Source: Tetrapyrgos nigripes
Lineage: Eukaryota; Basidiomycota; Agaricomycetes; Agaricales; Campanellaceae
DNA: 64,000 nucleotides
NCBI GenBank assembly: GCA_013368315.1
Contig: JAACJM010000053.1
Span: 372,001-436,000 of the forward strand
Direction: 5' to 3'
The translations under genes and the position numbers were made by a program. Numbering within the stretch: the first letter of the stretch is position 1; each line of letters opens with the position of its first letter. The notes below the pieces were generated by a model. It worked only from the letters and a program-made list of their open reading frames with translations. It ran no database searches and was not told where the DNA came from. Positions 55,186 through 64,000 of the stretch are shown piece by piece.

Positions 55186-55189
55186 GCCA

Positions 55190-55700
55190 TAGTCACTGCA
55201 GGCATAGGTAGCTCTTATCAATGAGAAGAGCCTGAGTAGATTATGAGAATATTTGAAATCTACTCAGAAAAAAAACCACTGAGAAGAGTTTGAGAAGATT
55301 TAAAATAATCTCAAAATCTTCCTGGCTTGGTACTCAATGAGAAGAGTCTGAGATCATAGTGAGAAGAGTGAGATCAATCCTAAGGAATCCCAGCGATCCC
55401 GCCTGCCACATGCGACAGAATACTATACAAACTCTACGCACAACATGCTCAGGTAAATAGATTCAAAGCCAGCACATGGATGGCACATGGCTGGCAGGAT
55501 TGCCAGGATTCCTTAGGAATGCTTCACTCTTCTCATTATAATCTCAGACTCTTCTCATTGAGTACAGGGCTAGGAAGATTTTGAGATGATTTCAATACTT
55601 CTCAAACTCTTCTCAGTGATCATTTGTTGAGCAGATTTCATATCTTCTCAGAATCTTCTCAGGCTCTTCTCATTGAAAAGAGCCACCTATGCCCACAGTG
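55190..55700. mobile_element. Foldback element of about 510 bp
   Basis: Left arm from TCACTGCAGGCATAGGTAGC and AATGAGAAGAGCCTGAG; right arm is the inverse (CTCAGGCTCTTCTCATT ... CCACCTATGCCCACAGTGA). Arms extend about 200 bp with indels and contain repeated GAGAAGAGT(C/T)TGAGA words. The centre (55380-55510) carries GGCAGGATTGCCAGGATTCC and its partner. No coding capacity. Confidence 0.75.
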
Positions 55701-56053
55701 AGTCCAGCACACCCAAGCTCTGGTCAAGCACACTCAAGCTACACTCCAGCACACACAAGTTATGGTCAAGCACACTGAAGCTTCAGTCAAGCTCATGCAA
55801 GCTATGCTCCACCCAGCACATTCAGGCTATGCTCTAGCACACCCAAGCTACACTCAAGCACACTCAAGCTATGCTCCAGCACACACAAGCTATGGTCAAG
55901 CACACTCAAGCTACAGTCCAGCACACCCAAGCTACAGTCAGGCACACTCAAGCTACAGCCCAGCACACAGGGCTCAGCATGCATCCACAAGCTACAGTCA
56001 AGCTACAGTCCAGCACACCCAAGCTATGGTCTAGCACACTCAAGCTATGCTCC
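55701..56053 (+). repeat. 21-bp minisatellite, array 5 (inverted)
   Basis: Continues array 4 beyond the foldback element in the same plus orientation, then meets element B. Confidence 0.85.
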
Positions 56054-57669
56054 TATGGTGTTCAAAGTGTTAAAAAAATAATTTCCGAGTTTTGCTTTGT
56101 GAGTTTGAGGCTTTGTGATTTTCAACTTGCAATCTTGAGGCTACAATTTCCAACTTTACACTCTGCCACTCAGTACTCACTTGCTTTAGAAACTGATGCT
56201 CAGAGGGCATCAGATGGTAGTTAATGAACGTCTAATTGAAATGTACATGGAGAAATATAACAAAAACAAGAAGAAAACAAGAAAGAACCAAACTATAGTC
56301 AGTGTTATTCATAATGACTCTTGCAACTCTGCCAGTCTCTCCTCCCTTCCCATCCTGGTAGAAATGTCTGGCATCTGTCTATTTGGTCAGAGACTGTACA
56401 GTTGCTAGGTGAAGATGACATGAAGAAGTACTTGGGATGACCATGTTGAGGACCTGGAAAGGGGTATACTGAGGGTTTTGCACATAGGACAACTAGAAGA
56501 AGATGGAGGAAAGGGAGGAAGGATCTCAATGTCTTTGACAATTTGGACAGTTATCAGGTTGTGAAAGGGCATAGATGAGTACATGAGCCACACAGTATTC
56601 CTGGCCCAAGAACTATGGAGAAAGTCAGGAGAAAGGAGAGAGGTTATCTGGCAGCCAAAGCCAAGCCGAAGTGATGGCATGAGGAAATTTCACATCACAT
56701 GCTGTCCAAATAGTCACACAGTCATGCATCAAGTGACATGCATCTACTTCCCATCATGTTATGATGTGAACAAGTTCCATGGCTACACACAGGCCTGGGG
56801 CAATGCACAGGCAGTACTTGCATAGGACTATATAATTATTTATTCATCTCCATAGCAGTGCGCAGGATTGCACAGTAATGCACAGTAATGTGCAGTGTAG
56901 CACAGGTATATACAGTAGATATGTATATAAGACTTAGATACACATTCATGTACCTTAGCTCAATATTTTGCACAACAAGACCTTTCTACTATGGAGTACT
57001 ACTTTCAACACAGTCTCATCGGTGACCCATTGACAACTTCATTCAGCCACTTGTACCAACTTACTACAGGTATATCACAACTTTATTGACACACTACTTA
57101 CAACAACAACTGAGCACTACTTACTACCACAATAACTCACCGCAATGCTTGCTGTGCTTCTGCCCACTAGCGGCCCCTTGAGAAAGGTCTTGTGTTGTCC
57201 AAAACACCAGTCATTAGCATCAGGTTTTGGTTAATTCATAACACATTACCCCAAACACCTTTTTCGACAACTTTCACAGAGTAGATTCCCCTATAGATGC
57301 ATTTAAAAGAGATATTTCAAACCTAGGAGCCTTGAACTTGAGAGCGTTATTCTTGGTCAGCTCTGAAACATAAAATTGAAACTGTAGCCTCAAAATCGTA
57401 GCCTTAAAAAATCATAGCCTCAAAAAAGCATAGCCTCAAATTAGTAGCCTCAAGAGAGCACCGTCTCAAAATTGTAGGCTCAAAATTGTAGCTTCAAAAA
57501 ATCATGGCCTCAAAATTGTAGCCTCAAAAGACAGTAGCCTCAAAATCATAGCCTCAAAAAACCATAGCTTCAAAAATTGTAGCCTCAAGATCATAAACAG
57601 AAATTGCAAAGCCTCAAACTCATAAAGCAAAACTCAGAAATTATTTTTTAACACTTGGAACACCATAGA
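56054..57669. mobile_element. TIR element, copy B, carrying a solo LTR
   Basis: Same ends as copy A (TATGGTGTTCAAAGTGTTAA and inverse) and the same internal order and orientation, including the GTAGCCTCAAAA-type array at 57385-57600. It is about 384 bp longer than A because it contains an inserted solo LTR (56757-57243) and lacks some short pieces of A. Flanks are not clearly duplicated (TGCTCC left, GACTCC right). Confidence 0.75.
56757..57243. mobile_element. Solo LTR (487 bp) inside element B
   Basis: Begins TGTTATGATG and ends TTCATAACA, the TG...CA inverted ends of LTRs. It is flanked by CATCA (56752-56756) and CATTA (57244-57248), a 5-bp target duplication with one change. In copy A the same place reads CTTCCCATCACCCCAAAC with no insertion, so A serves as the empty site. 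A TATATAAG promoter-like word lies near 56927. No internal retrotransposon genes remain. Confidence 0.88.
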
Positions 57670-58001
57670 CTCCAGCTTGTGTGTGCTTGAGTGTGCTTGA
57701 CTGTAGCTTGATAACTTGGGTGTGCTGGAGCATAGCTTGCATGTGCTGGACTGTAAGTTGAGTGTGCTTGACTGTAACTTGAACATGCAGGAGCGTAGCT
57801 TGTGTGTGGTGGACCATAGCTTGAGTGTACTGGACCATAGCTTGTGTGTGCAGGACTGTGCTTGACCACAGCTTGCATGTGCTGGACTGTATCTTGAGTG
57901 TGCTTGACTGTAGCTTGAGTGTGCTGGAGCATAGCTTGCATGTGCTGGAGCATAACCTGAGTGTGTTTGAGTGTAGCTTGAGTGTGCTTGGCCATAGTGC
58001 T
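57670..58001 (-). repeat. 21-bp minisatellite, array 6
   Basis: Minus orientation again, directly after element B, so array orientation changes across B. Confidence 0.85.
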
Positions 58002-58006
58002 GGACT

Positions 58007-58538
58007 TGTTAAGTCTGGGCCAAGTCTGAGTCAGAGAAAGGAGAAAAGAGTCAAGTCTGGTTCGAACTCAGGGCAGAGGCCTAATAACCAACTCCAGACT
58101 GAAGTCCAGAGAGGATAAGATGAAAATGAAGTCTAATCATCGTCTGGAGACTACGAGAGAGATAAGGACAGATGGGCTAAGTTCAGAATGAACTTGAATG
58201 GAATAAGAGACTAGACTTAAGCTATCTACTCTGTAGTAGATAGCTTTAGTACTATTTGGAAAAGTTCATTTCCAGGTCAACCAGAATATAAGAAAACAAT
58301 AAAAGTACAATAAGGAATACAGAAGTGGAGTCGAGTTTGGAGAAATTAATAGAAAGAAAAAGATAATAAAGAATGGAATAAGAGAAACACTCACTAGATC
58401 ATCATCATGTGAAAACCCATAAGGAAAGGGGAGCATTGAGTGCTACAGTAAGTCTGGAATGAAGTCTGGAGGAGAATATAAAGAATGAACAAAAAAGAGG
58501 TTGGAGAAGTCTGGAGTGGACTTTGTATAGATATAACA
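58007..58538. mobile_element. Solo LTR (532 bp) in the minisatellite
   Basis: Starts TGTTAAGTCTGG and ends GATATAACA, with perfect 5-bp flanking duplications GGACT (58002-58006 and 58539-58543). It contains AATAAAAG (58298-58305), usable as a polyA signal. The sequence is unlike the other solo LTR, so a different retrotransposon family is involved. Confidence 0.85.
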
Positions 58539-58698
58539 GGACTGTAGCTTGAGTGTGCTGCTTGACTGTAGCCTGAGTGTGCTTGACTGGAGTGTAGCTT
58601 GTGTGTGCTTGACTGTAGCTTGAGTGTGCTTGACTGCAGCTTGCATGTGCTGGAGTGTAGCTTGTGTGTGCTGGATGGTAGCTTGAGTGTGCTTGACT
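58539..58698 (-). repeat. 21-bp minisatellite, array 7
   Basis: Short continuation of array 6 between the solo LTR and the hAT element; its last 8 bases (GCTTGACT) form the left target duplication of that element. Confidence 0.85.
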
Positions 58699-59037
58699 TA
58701 GTGATGTGCAGGCCAGGCTTGGGCTGGGCTTTGTAGGGCTCAGGCTCACCAAGAATCCAAGCCTGGCCCTAAGCCCCCAATAGGGCCTGGCTAGGGCTGG
58801 CTCAGGCTCAGACTAGGATGATGTCATTGTTCAAAAAGTCACAATTGAAGTGTTAGATTAGTCTGAACTTAAGTTTGTATGATAGACAAAGTAATTGGAG
58901 TGAGGTCAGAAACAACCTTGTTGTTGTAAGGGTACATTTTATTCAGTTTGAATTTGTGTACTGTACAACCATGCTGGTGTAAGAGTACACAAAAGAACTA
59001 TATGGCTTCAGGAAGGGTTGGGATTGAACCTGAGATA

Positions 59038-60664
59038 CAGTGGGTCAAAAAATTGTCCACATGTTTCGCATTTTTGGAAAGATTGCCAATTTAAGCAATA
59101 CTGAGTAGAGATATTAAAATGTGGTCAGTGATGGGCAGAAAGCCCTTGATAAACGCTACAATATTCTGTCTGTTTTGTCTTATTTGGCTTAAAACTCATG
59201 GAGATATGACTGATTTAAAATGGTATGTCATTTGGACAATTTTTTGACATGCAAGTGAAAATACAGAAAGTGCTAGCTCAGTACTTGGTATGCCCTCCTT
59301 TGGCCTTCAACACAGCCTCAATCCTTCTAGGCATGCTCCTGATCAATTTCTGACAATCTTCTTCTGTGATTTCATCCCACTTTTCAGCTGCTCTGTCCCA
59401 TATTTCCCAAACTCCAGAGGGTGCTGTGTCATATCCATTGAGCTTGTGTTTGAGGGTTGTCCAGAGGTGTTCAATGGGGTTCAGGTCAGGAGATTGAGCA
59501 GGCCAGCTCATGCAATGGATGTTGTTGTCTTCAAACCACTTGGTGGCCAGTTTTGACTTGTGTTTAGGATCATTGTCTTGCTGAAAAATGGCCACCTCTG
59601 GATCAACACCCAAAATATCCATGCTCTCCAGAAGGTTGTTCTCCAAAATGTCCACATACTGCTCTGCATTCATCCTGCCCTCCACCTCTGCCATGTTTCC
59701 AACTCCTTCCCACCCCATACATCCCCACACCATGATATTTCCTCCTCCAAATTTGACTGTTTCCACCACATTTCTCTCTCCCAAGGATTCACCCTTCCTC
59801 CCCCACACATACTGCTGTCCATCTGACCCATATCGATTGATTTTAGTCTCATCTGACCAAATAACCCTTTTCCAGTCATCCACAGTCCAGTTTCTGTACT
59901 TCTGTGCAAAGTTTAAACGAGCCTTCCTGTGAGCTGCAGTGAGTTTGGGCTTCTTCTTTGTTTTAGATGTGTCCACATCATGCCTGAGAAGGGAATTTCG
60001 AATGGTTTGGGTGGAGACAGGTTGGTCAAGGAGGGGATTGATGTTTCTGGCCACTTCTGTAGCATTTTCAGCTTTGCCAGTGTTGATTTGTTGGATAGCA
60101 GCACGTTCATCAGTGGTAGACAGCTTTCTAGGACGCCCTGCTTGATGGTTCTCCTTGTCAGGATACATCTCTTTGGCCAGAGAAGCAATCTTTGACTTGG
60201 ATACCCCAGTTTTAGCAGAGATTTCCCTGGATGAAGCAGAAGTTTGGAGGAGAGAGAGGATATTGTCTTTCTGGGTGGATGTGATGGGTCTCATGATTTG
60301 ATGAGGGCTATAGAACAACTGGATGCCCTTATATATGGTCCAGCTGGCAGCTATGATATCATTATGATGTAGCCATTGCATCATTGTACAACTCCACTTA
60401 TGATGTCATCTATGAGACATCACATAGTTACAATACTGATTTTGAAGTGGCAACTCAAAAAATTGTCCAAATGACATACCATTTTAAATCAATCATATCT
60501 CCATGAGTTTTGAGCCAAATAGGACAAATAAAACAGATTATTGTAGCTCTTATCAAGGGCGTTCTGCCCATCACTGACCACATTTCAATATCTCTACTCA
60601 GTATTGCTTAAATTGGCAATCTTTCCAAAAATGCGAAACATGTGGACAATTTTTTGACCCACTG
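59038..60664 (-). mobile_element. Full-length Tc1/mariner element (1627 bp)
   Basis: Flanked by the TA duplication (59036-59037 and 60665-60666). Terminal inverted repeats begin CAGTGGGTCAAAAAATTGTC and extend about 213 bp (59038-59252 and 60448-60664) with roughly 95 percent identity by eye. The TIRs contain a second copy of the TTGGACAATTTTTTGA word at their inner end. One uninterrupted transposase gene lies between them. It is inserted in a hAT element that is inserted in the minisatellite. Confidence 0.95.
59278..60294 (-). CDS. Tc1-family transposase (DD34E), intact
   Basis: Cuts and pastes the element at TA sites in the nucleus. The start at 60294 (MRPITSTQKDNILSLL) gives 338 aa, the usual Tc1 length; the frame is open up to 60384, but a TATATAAGG promoter-like word on the minus strand (about 60335-60328) lies between, which favours the inner Met. 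Residues 1-110 form a two-part helix-turn-helix DNA-binding region (SSREISAKTGVSKSKIASLA; STQTIRNSL) with a GRPRKL basic patch between. Catalytic residues: Asp in VIWSDETKI, Asp in IFQQDNDPKH and Glu in SPDLNPIEHLW, with exactly 34 residues between the last two. No stop or frameshift is seen. Whether it is expressed cannot be told. Confidence 0.95.
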   Translation of the reverse strand: MRPITSTQKDNILSLLQTSASSREISAKTGVSKSKIASLAKEMYPDKENHQAGRPRKLSTTDERAAIQQINTGKAENATEVARNINPLLDQPVSTQTIRNSLLRHDVDTSKTKKKPKLTAAHRKARLNFAQKYRNWTVDDWKRVIWSDETKINRYGSDGQQYVWGRKGESLGERNVVETVKFGGGNIMVWGCMGWEGVGNMAEVEGRMNAEQYVDILENNLLESMDILGVDPEVAIFQQDNDPKHKSKLATKWFEDNNIHCMSWPAQSPDLNPIEHLWTTLKHKLNGYDTAPSGVWEIWDRAAEKWDEITEEDCQKLIRSMPRRIEAVLKAKGGHTKY

Positions 60665-60711
60665 TATGGTCGACTCAGAACAAGTGTTTTGAGCACATAT
60701 ATGGAAACCCA

Positions 60712-60873
60712 GAAGGCCTTGCTCGTTAAGTGATCTAAGGATACATAATTCCCTGTGACATGTGTATATGGGTGTCAGGGGTCCAATTTCCATATGAGTG
60801 CTGCCAACTAATTGACAGAGACACTTAAAGTGAGCGAGGCTCTCTGGGGGGAGCGAGGCCTTCTGGGTTTCCA
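60712..60873. mobile_element. 162-bp MITE with TA flanks
   Basis: Ends TGGAAACCCAGAAGGCC and the exact inverse, flanked by TA on both sides. The interior is not coding. It lies in the same hAT element, 47 bp beyond the Tc1 element. The TA target suggests mobilisation by a Tc1/mariner-type transposase, but its ends differ from those of the neighbour. Confidence 0.8.
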
Positions 60874-61196
60874 TACACATACCTCTCTGCCAGTATCCTG
60901 ATTTTAATCTTATTTCTTATTTCCCTGGTCCTATTCCTAAACCCATAGCTCTCTCTATGGCTGCTGGCATGCTCAGGAAGGGGACAAAAGTGGTGGTAGA
61001 TGTGAAAGGATCATCTACACAGCAACAAATTTGAAAATTGGTGTCCTGAAATGATATCATGGCCCCACCACACTGCAAGCGCAAATTGCTGGCAGGACAC
61101 CAAAAGCCATGGCCTGAGCCTGGGCCCAGGGCTTGAAGAAATCTAAGCTGGGCTCAGGCCAGCTAAGGGCTCCAAGCCTGAACTTGCACATCACTA

Positions 61197-61612
61197 GCTT
61201 GACTGTAGCTTGAGTATACCTGACTGCAGCTTGCATGTGCTGGACCATAGCTTGGGTGTGCTGGACTGTAGCTTGAGTGTGCTTGACAGCAGCTTGTGTG
61301 CTGGAGCATAGCTTGCATGTGCTGGAGTGTTGCTTGAGTGTGCTTGAGTGTAGCTTGCATGTGCTGGGCTGTAGCTGGAGTGTGCTTGACTGTAGCTTGA
61401 GGGTGCTTGAGCATAGCTTCCATGTGCTAGACTGTAGCCTGAGTGTGCTTGAGCATAGCTTCCATGTGCTGGACTGTAGCCTGAGTGTGCCTGACTGGAG
61501 CATAGCTTGTGTGTGCAGGACTGTAACTTGAGTGTGCTTGACCATAGCTTGGGTATGCTGAAACATAGCTTGCATGTGCTGGACTGTAGCTTGAGTGTGC
61601 TTGACCGCATTT
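61197..61612 (-). repeat. 21-bp minisatellite, array 8
   Basis: Resumes the array of 58539-58698 after the hAT insertion, same unit and orientation. Confidence 0.9.
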
Positions 61613-61724
61613 TTACTGTTTTGAACTCAATTAAATACTTATATTTCAGCCAGATTGTTTGACCTTATAAAGAAAAAATGTCCTGATCAAATAAGAGGTA
61701 TCTATTCAGAAATAATTGGAGCAA

Positions 61725-62010
61725 AGCTTGAGTGAGCTTGACCATAGCTTGGGTGAGCTTCACTATAGCTTGCATGAGCTTGAGTGTAGCTTAAATGAGT
61801 AGCTTGCATGGGCTTGAGTGAGCTTGACCATAGCTTGCATGAGTTTGAGCATAGCTCATGTCAGCTCGACCACAGCTTGCATGAGCTTGACTGTAGCTGG
61901 CATCAGCTTCACCATAGCTTGCAGCTTGAGTGAGCTTGCCTGAACCTGTGTGTAGCTCACCTCAGCTTGATGGTAGCCATCATGAGCTTGACCATAGTAA
62001 GCTTGAGCAC
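61725..62010 (-). repeat. Diverged minisatellite, array 9
   Basis: Related units in which TGTGC is replaced by TGAGC (AGCTTGAGTGAGCTTGACCA and variants). Separated from array 8 by about 110 bp of AT-rich sequence that resembles part of 52420-52630. Confidence 0.75.
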
Positions 62011-64000
62011 AGCTCCTGTCAGAGTGAACTTGCCTGGGAGATGCTTTCCTGACACTCTTTTCAACTTTGTGCATCAAATCTACTTATACTATTCAATCAA
62101 AGTTACACTAAACTGCCCAAGTTAAGGTTAAGTGAGGTGAGCAACTTGCACTTATACTCTCCCAGTCATTCCTCAAAAAGAGACAATGTTGGCTTGTCTG
62201 AATTCTGGGGCTTTACTTTGACACTGGGCAGCTTGTGTAAAACATCTCAATTCCTCTCAGATTTCAGGTAATGCCTCATCAATCTCTGTGCTGTCTCTTT
62301 TTCTGATAATCACAGTGTTAGTAGAGCAACACATAAATATTTTCATGCCATTTACAGTGATGGACATGTTAGGATACGTACAAAGGGTTGTAGTACGTAG
62401 CTTTATTCAAATAACAAGTACTAAGTAAGTATACCAAGTACAAGTAACTGCTAGGCAGTCTAATGGATCTACACACGAATGGGGGCTTTAAGTACTTAAG
62501 GTTGAACCCGGTGAGGTAAATACCAGGTAATTCGTAGTACTCAAGGATAAGTTCTTGATGTTGCGGGTAGAAGAATCAATTGATATGCAGTCGTGGATTC
62601 GACGGCAGCTGTTAGGCAAACGTATCAAGTGATTAGTAGTATTGGATGTGAGTTTATGCAGTCAAGTAACTTGACGGCAACCTTAAGGCAAAGCAATAAT
62701 AGTCTACTAAGTATATTTAGGTACGTAGGTTACAAAATAGCAGACTGGAGATCCACGAATCCCCAGCTAGCTTTTATACATGCAAGATTTAAATTTATTA
62801 TCTACGGATCCGTCTTCACGCACTGCCCTCTGAGTCTCCTTGACTCACGGGGACTCCTCCTGACTTGTTTCTGACTCCAGAACAGCTCTCCGCGACTCCT
62901 TCATGGTTCCGTACCATTTTTGACTCATCTTGACTCTTTCCCGCTTCCCGGTTAGCATCCGAAATCACTGGTACACCTTGGTACCAGCTGATCTCACTAT
63001 TCGGTCCTTTCTTCGGGGTCGTGGGATCAACAACGCTTCTTTAAATCGTCTCTTGTTGCCCATATTTGGCAACGTGTATTCCGTATTCCTACTTGGACGT
63101 TGCGTCGGTTCCTTTGCGATGTCCTCCGGGATTCTTCTCCACTGGTCGTTCATGGTCACGTGGGTTGTACGCTTTGACGCGTCGCGTCTCTGGTCGCGTC
63201 GTAACAGGACAGCTGTACAGTACGTTGGGGAAAGCCCAAGAACTGACTCAAAATGGAAAGTACAGGTACTTCTCACGCACTTCAGCCATCCGACAATCAT
63301 CTTCAGATGCTTGGATGGTCAACCTACGGATGGTACGAGAGATATTTGCGCAAAATGGTGAAGTACCATTTGGTACTTTAAAATTCATGAAAATTTGAGA
63401 AATTGTTCTTAGGAACGTACTAAATAATGATATGAGGTGATCCAATGATTCTACTACTGGTCAGAGCTTGTAGACTCACGAAAGCACTGGTGATGCAGGA
63501 ACTTCAAAAAAAAAATACTTTATCCAAATGCTCAAATGTATACATCGCTTGCTAGACTCCGAGTCCTCGGAGTATATTGACATCTCGCACAGAGATGGAA
63601 AGTTGAGTCCATATGCATATCCAGCCCTTATTTTTGGGCTCTGATAGTAGTGATCTTAGTAGTTCAAGTCAGATAGTACTGAGAAAGCATGTGAATGTTG
63701 AATTAACACTAAACCGTCTATGGATGCAGCAGGTTGGTGCTACTTATCTTCATCCAGAAGTCAGCCAGGAAGCATAAATACACCTATCACTGGGCAGTAT
63801 AGATCATATGTACTCCAGAATTTATAACACACGGTCACCACTTTCAGCTACAATGGCTGCTGAATTGCAAATTGACATTTGGTACCCAAAAAATCATTCG
63901 GAAGGGGCAATAGATATTTCATTCTCTTAATAATACTCACGAAGACTGGATACATCACTTGTACCTTGTATAGGTGTATAAAGTGGGGAGAATAGTGCGG
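62011..64000. other. Terminal interval without recognised gene
   Basis: An open frame of 143 codons at 62930-63361 and overlapping frames on both strands have no motif I recognise, though CpG content is higher here than in the preceding repeats, so real exons are possible. TGTTAGGATACG at 62368 followed by CTTTATT (62400) could be the end of a minus-strand LTR, but no partner was found. 63540-63575 contains a small hairpin (CTCCGAGTCCTCGGAG). Confidence 0.3.

Larger units (their letters stand above)
58699..61196. mobile_element. hAT element with nested Tc1 and MITE insertions
   Basis: Ends are TAGTGATGTGCAGG(...)CAGGCTTGG on the left and the inverse of TAGTGATGTGCAAG(...)CAGGCTTGG on the right, and the flanks are a perfect 8-bp duplication GCTTGACT (58691-58698 and 61197-61204). 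Subterminal GGCTTGGGCTGGGC-like words occur at both ends. Subtracting the nested Tc1 element and MITE leaves about 705 bp, so this was a non-autonomous element similar in size to the one at 7.3 kb. No hAT transposase. Confidence 0.92.

Noticed and set aside
50093..58700. CRISPR-like arrays of repeats and spacers
   Set aside because: Units are contiguous minisatellite copies without unique spacers, in a eukaryotic genome.
58990..59035. tRNA-like B-box (GGTTCAATCCC on the minus strand)
   Set aside because: No matching acceptor stem, A-box or cloverleaf could be built, even after removing the Tc1 insertion.
50088..62077. Repeated open frames with QHTQATVKHTQ or LDCSLSVLEH proteins on both strands
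   Set aside because: They are translations of a 21-bp minisatellite; the unit length is a multiple of three, so several frames stay open. No start, splice or composition evidence for a protein.
62930..63398. Possible nuclear-pore or other conserved gene in overlapping frames
   Set aside because: Hydrophobic patches invited a comparison, but no diagnostic motif could be matched.

Overview
The window looks like a repeat-rich stretch of a basidiomycete (probably Agaricomycete) nuclear genome. Evidence: genes split by many 45-70 bp GT-AG introns, two members of the multi-exon seven-transmembrane families that are expanded in mushroom-forming fungi, a cytochrome P450 fragment of the basidiomycete type, and transposons typical of these fungi (Helitron, hAT, Tc1/mariner, PIF/Harbinger, CACTA-like, solo LTRs). 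No rRNA, tRNA or CRISPR array was found.

Layout. 0-2 kb: two decayed histone H4 copies. 2.6-4.5 kb: a DUF6534-type membrane protein gene, then a partial exon copy and a Helitron helicase C-terminal fragment (to 5.9 kb). 7.29-7.96 kb: a non-autonomous hAT element with a perfect 8-bp target duplication. 8.5-14.6 kb: a small island of spliced genes of unknown function; two of them are divergent and have a 304-bp tandem duplication between them. 15.6-16.3 kb: a 689-bp palindrome. 16.5-25.2 kb: a large Helitron on the minus strand (DUF6570-like region, HUH/Y2 Rep, PIF1 helicase, USP-like protease domain), broken by one frameshift in a homopolymer. 26.7-28.9 kb: a P450 fragment, then a complete second 7-TM gene. 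29-32 kb: a MITE, pyrimidine-rich DNA and a poorly resolved gene. 32.7-35.6 kb: a CACTA-like element carrying a membrane-protein gene fragment. 36.9-40.0 kb: two tandem remnants of a Helitron N-terminal gene. 41.6-44.2 kb: a PIF/Harbinger transposase with one stop, facing a coiled-coil ORF. 45.5-49.7 kb: TIR elements. 50-62 kb: a 21-bp minisatellite split by successive insertions: two copies of one TIR element, two solo LTRs, foldback and MITE elements, and a hAT element that contains a full-length Tc1 element. 62-64 kb: nothing recognised.

How it fits together. Host genes probably still working are the two 7-TM genes and perhaps the 8.5-14.6 kb island. Most of the rest is a layered transposon graveyard. 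Several elements carry or abut pieces of host genes (P450, membrane protein, possibly importin), as expected for gene capture. Substitutions in the histone copies are almost all C-to-T or G-to-A at CpG, pointing to methylation-driven decay, whereas the 7.3 kb hAT element is still CpG-rich and so probably young. The Tc1 element has an intact transposase and long, nearly identical TIRs and is the best candidate for recent or current activity. All calls rest on reading the sequence and remembered family motifs; no searches were run.
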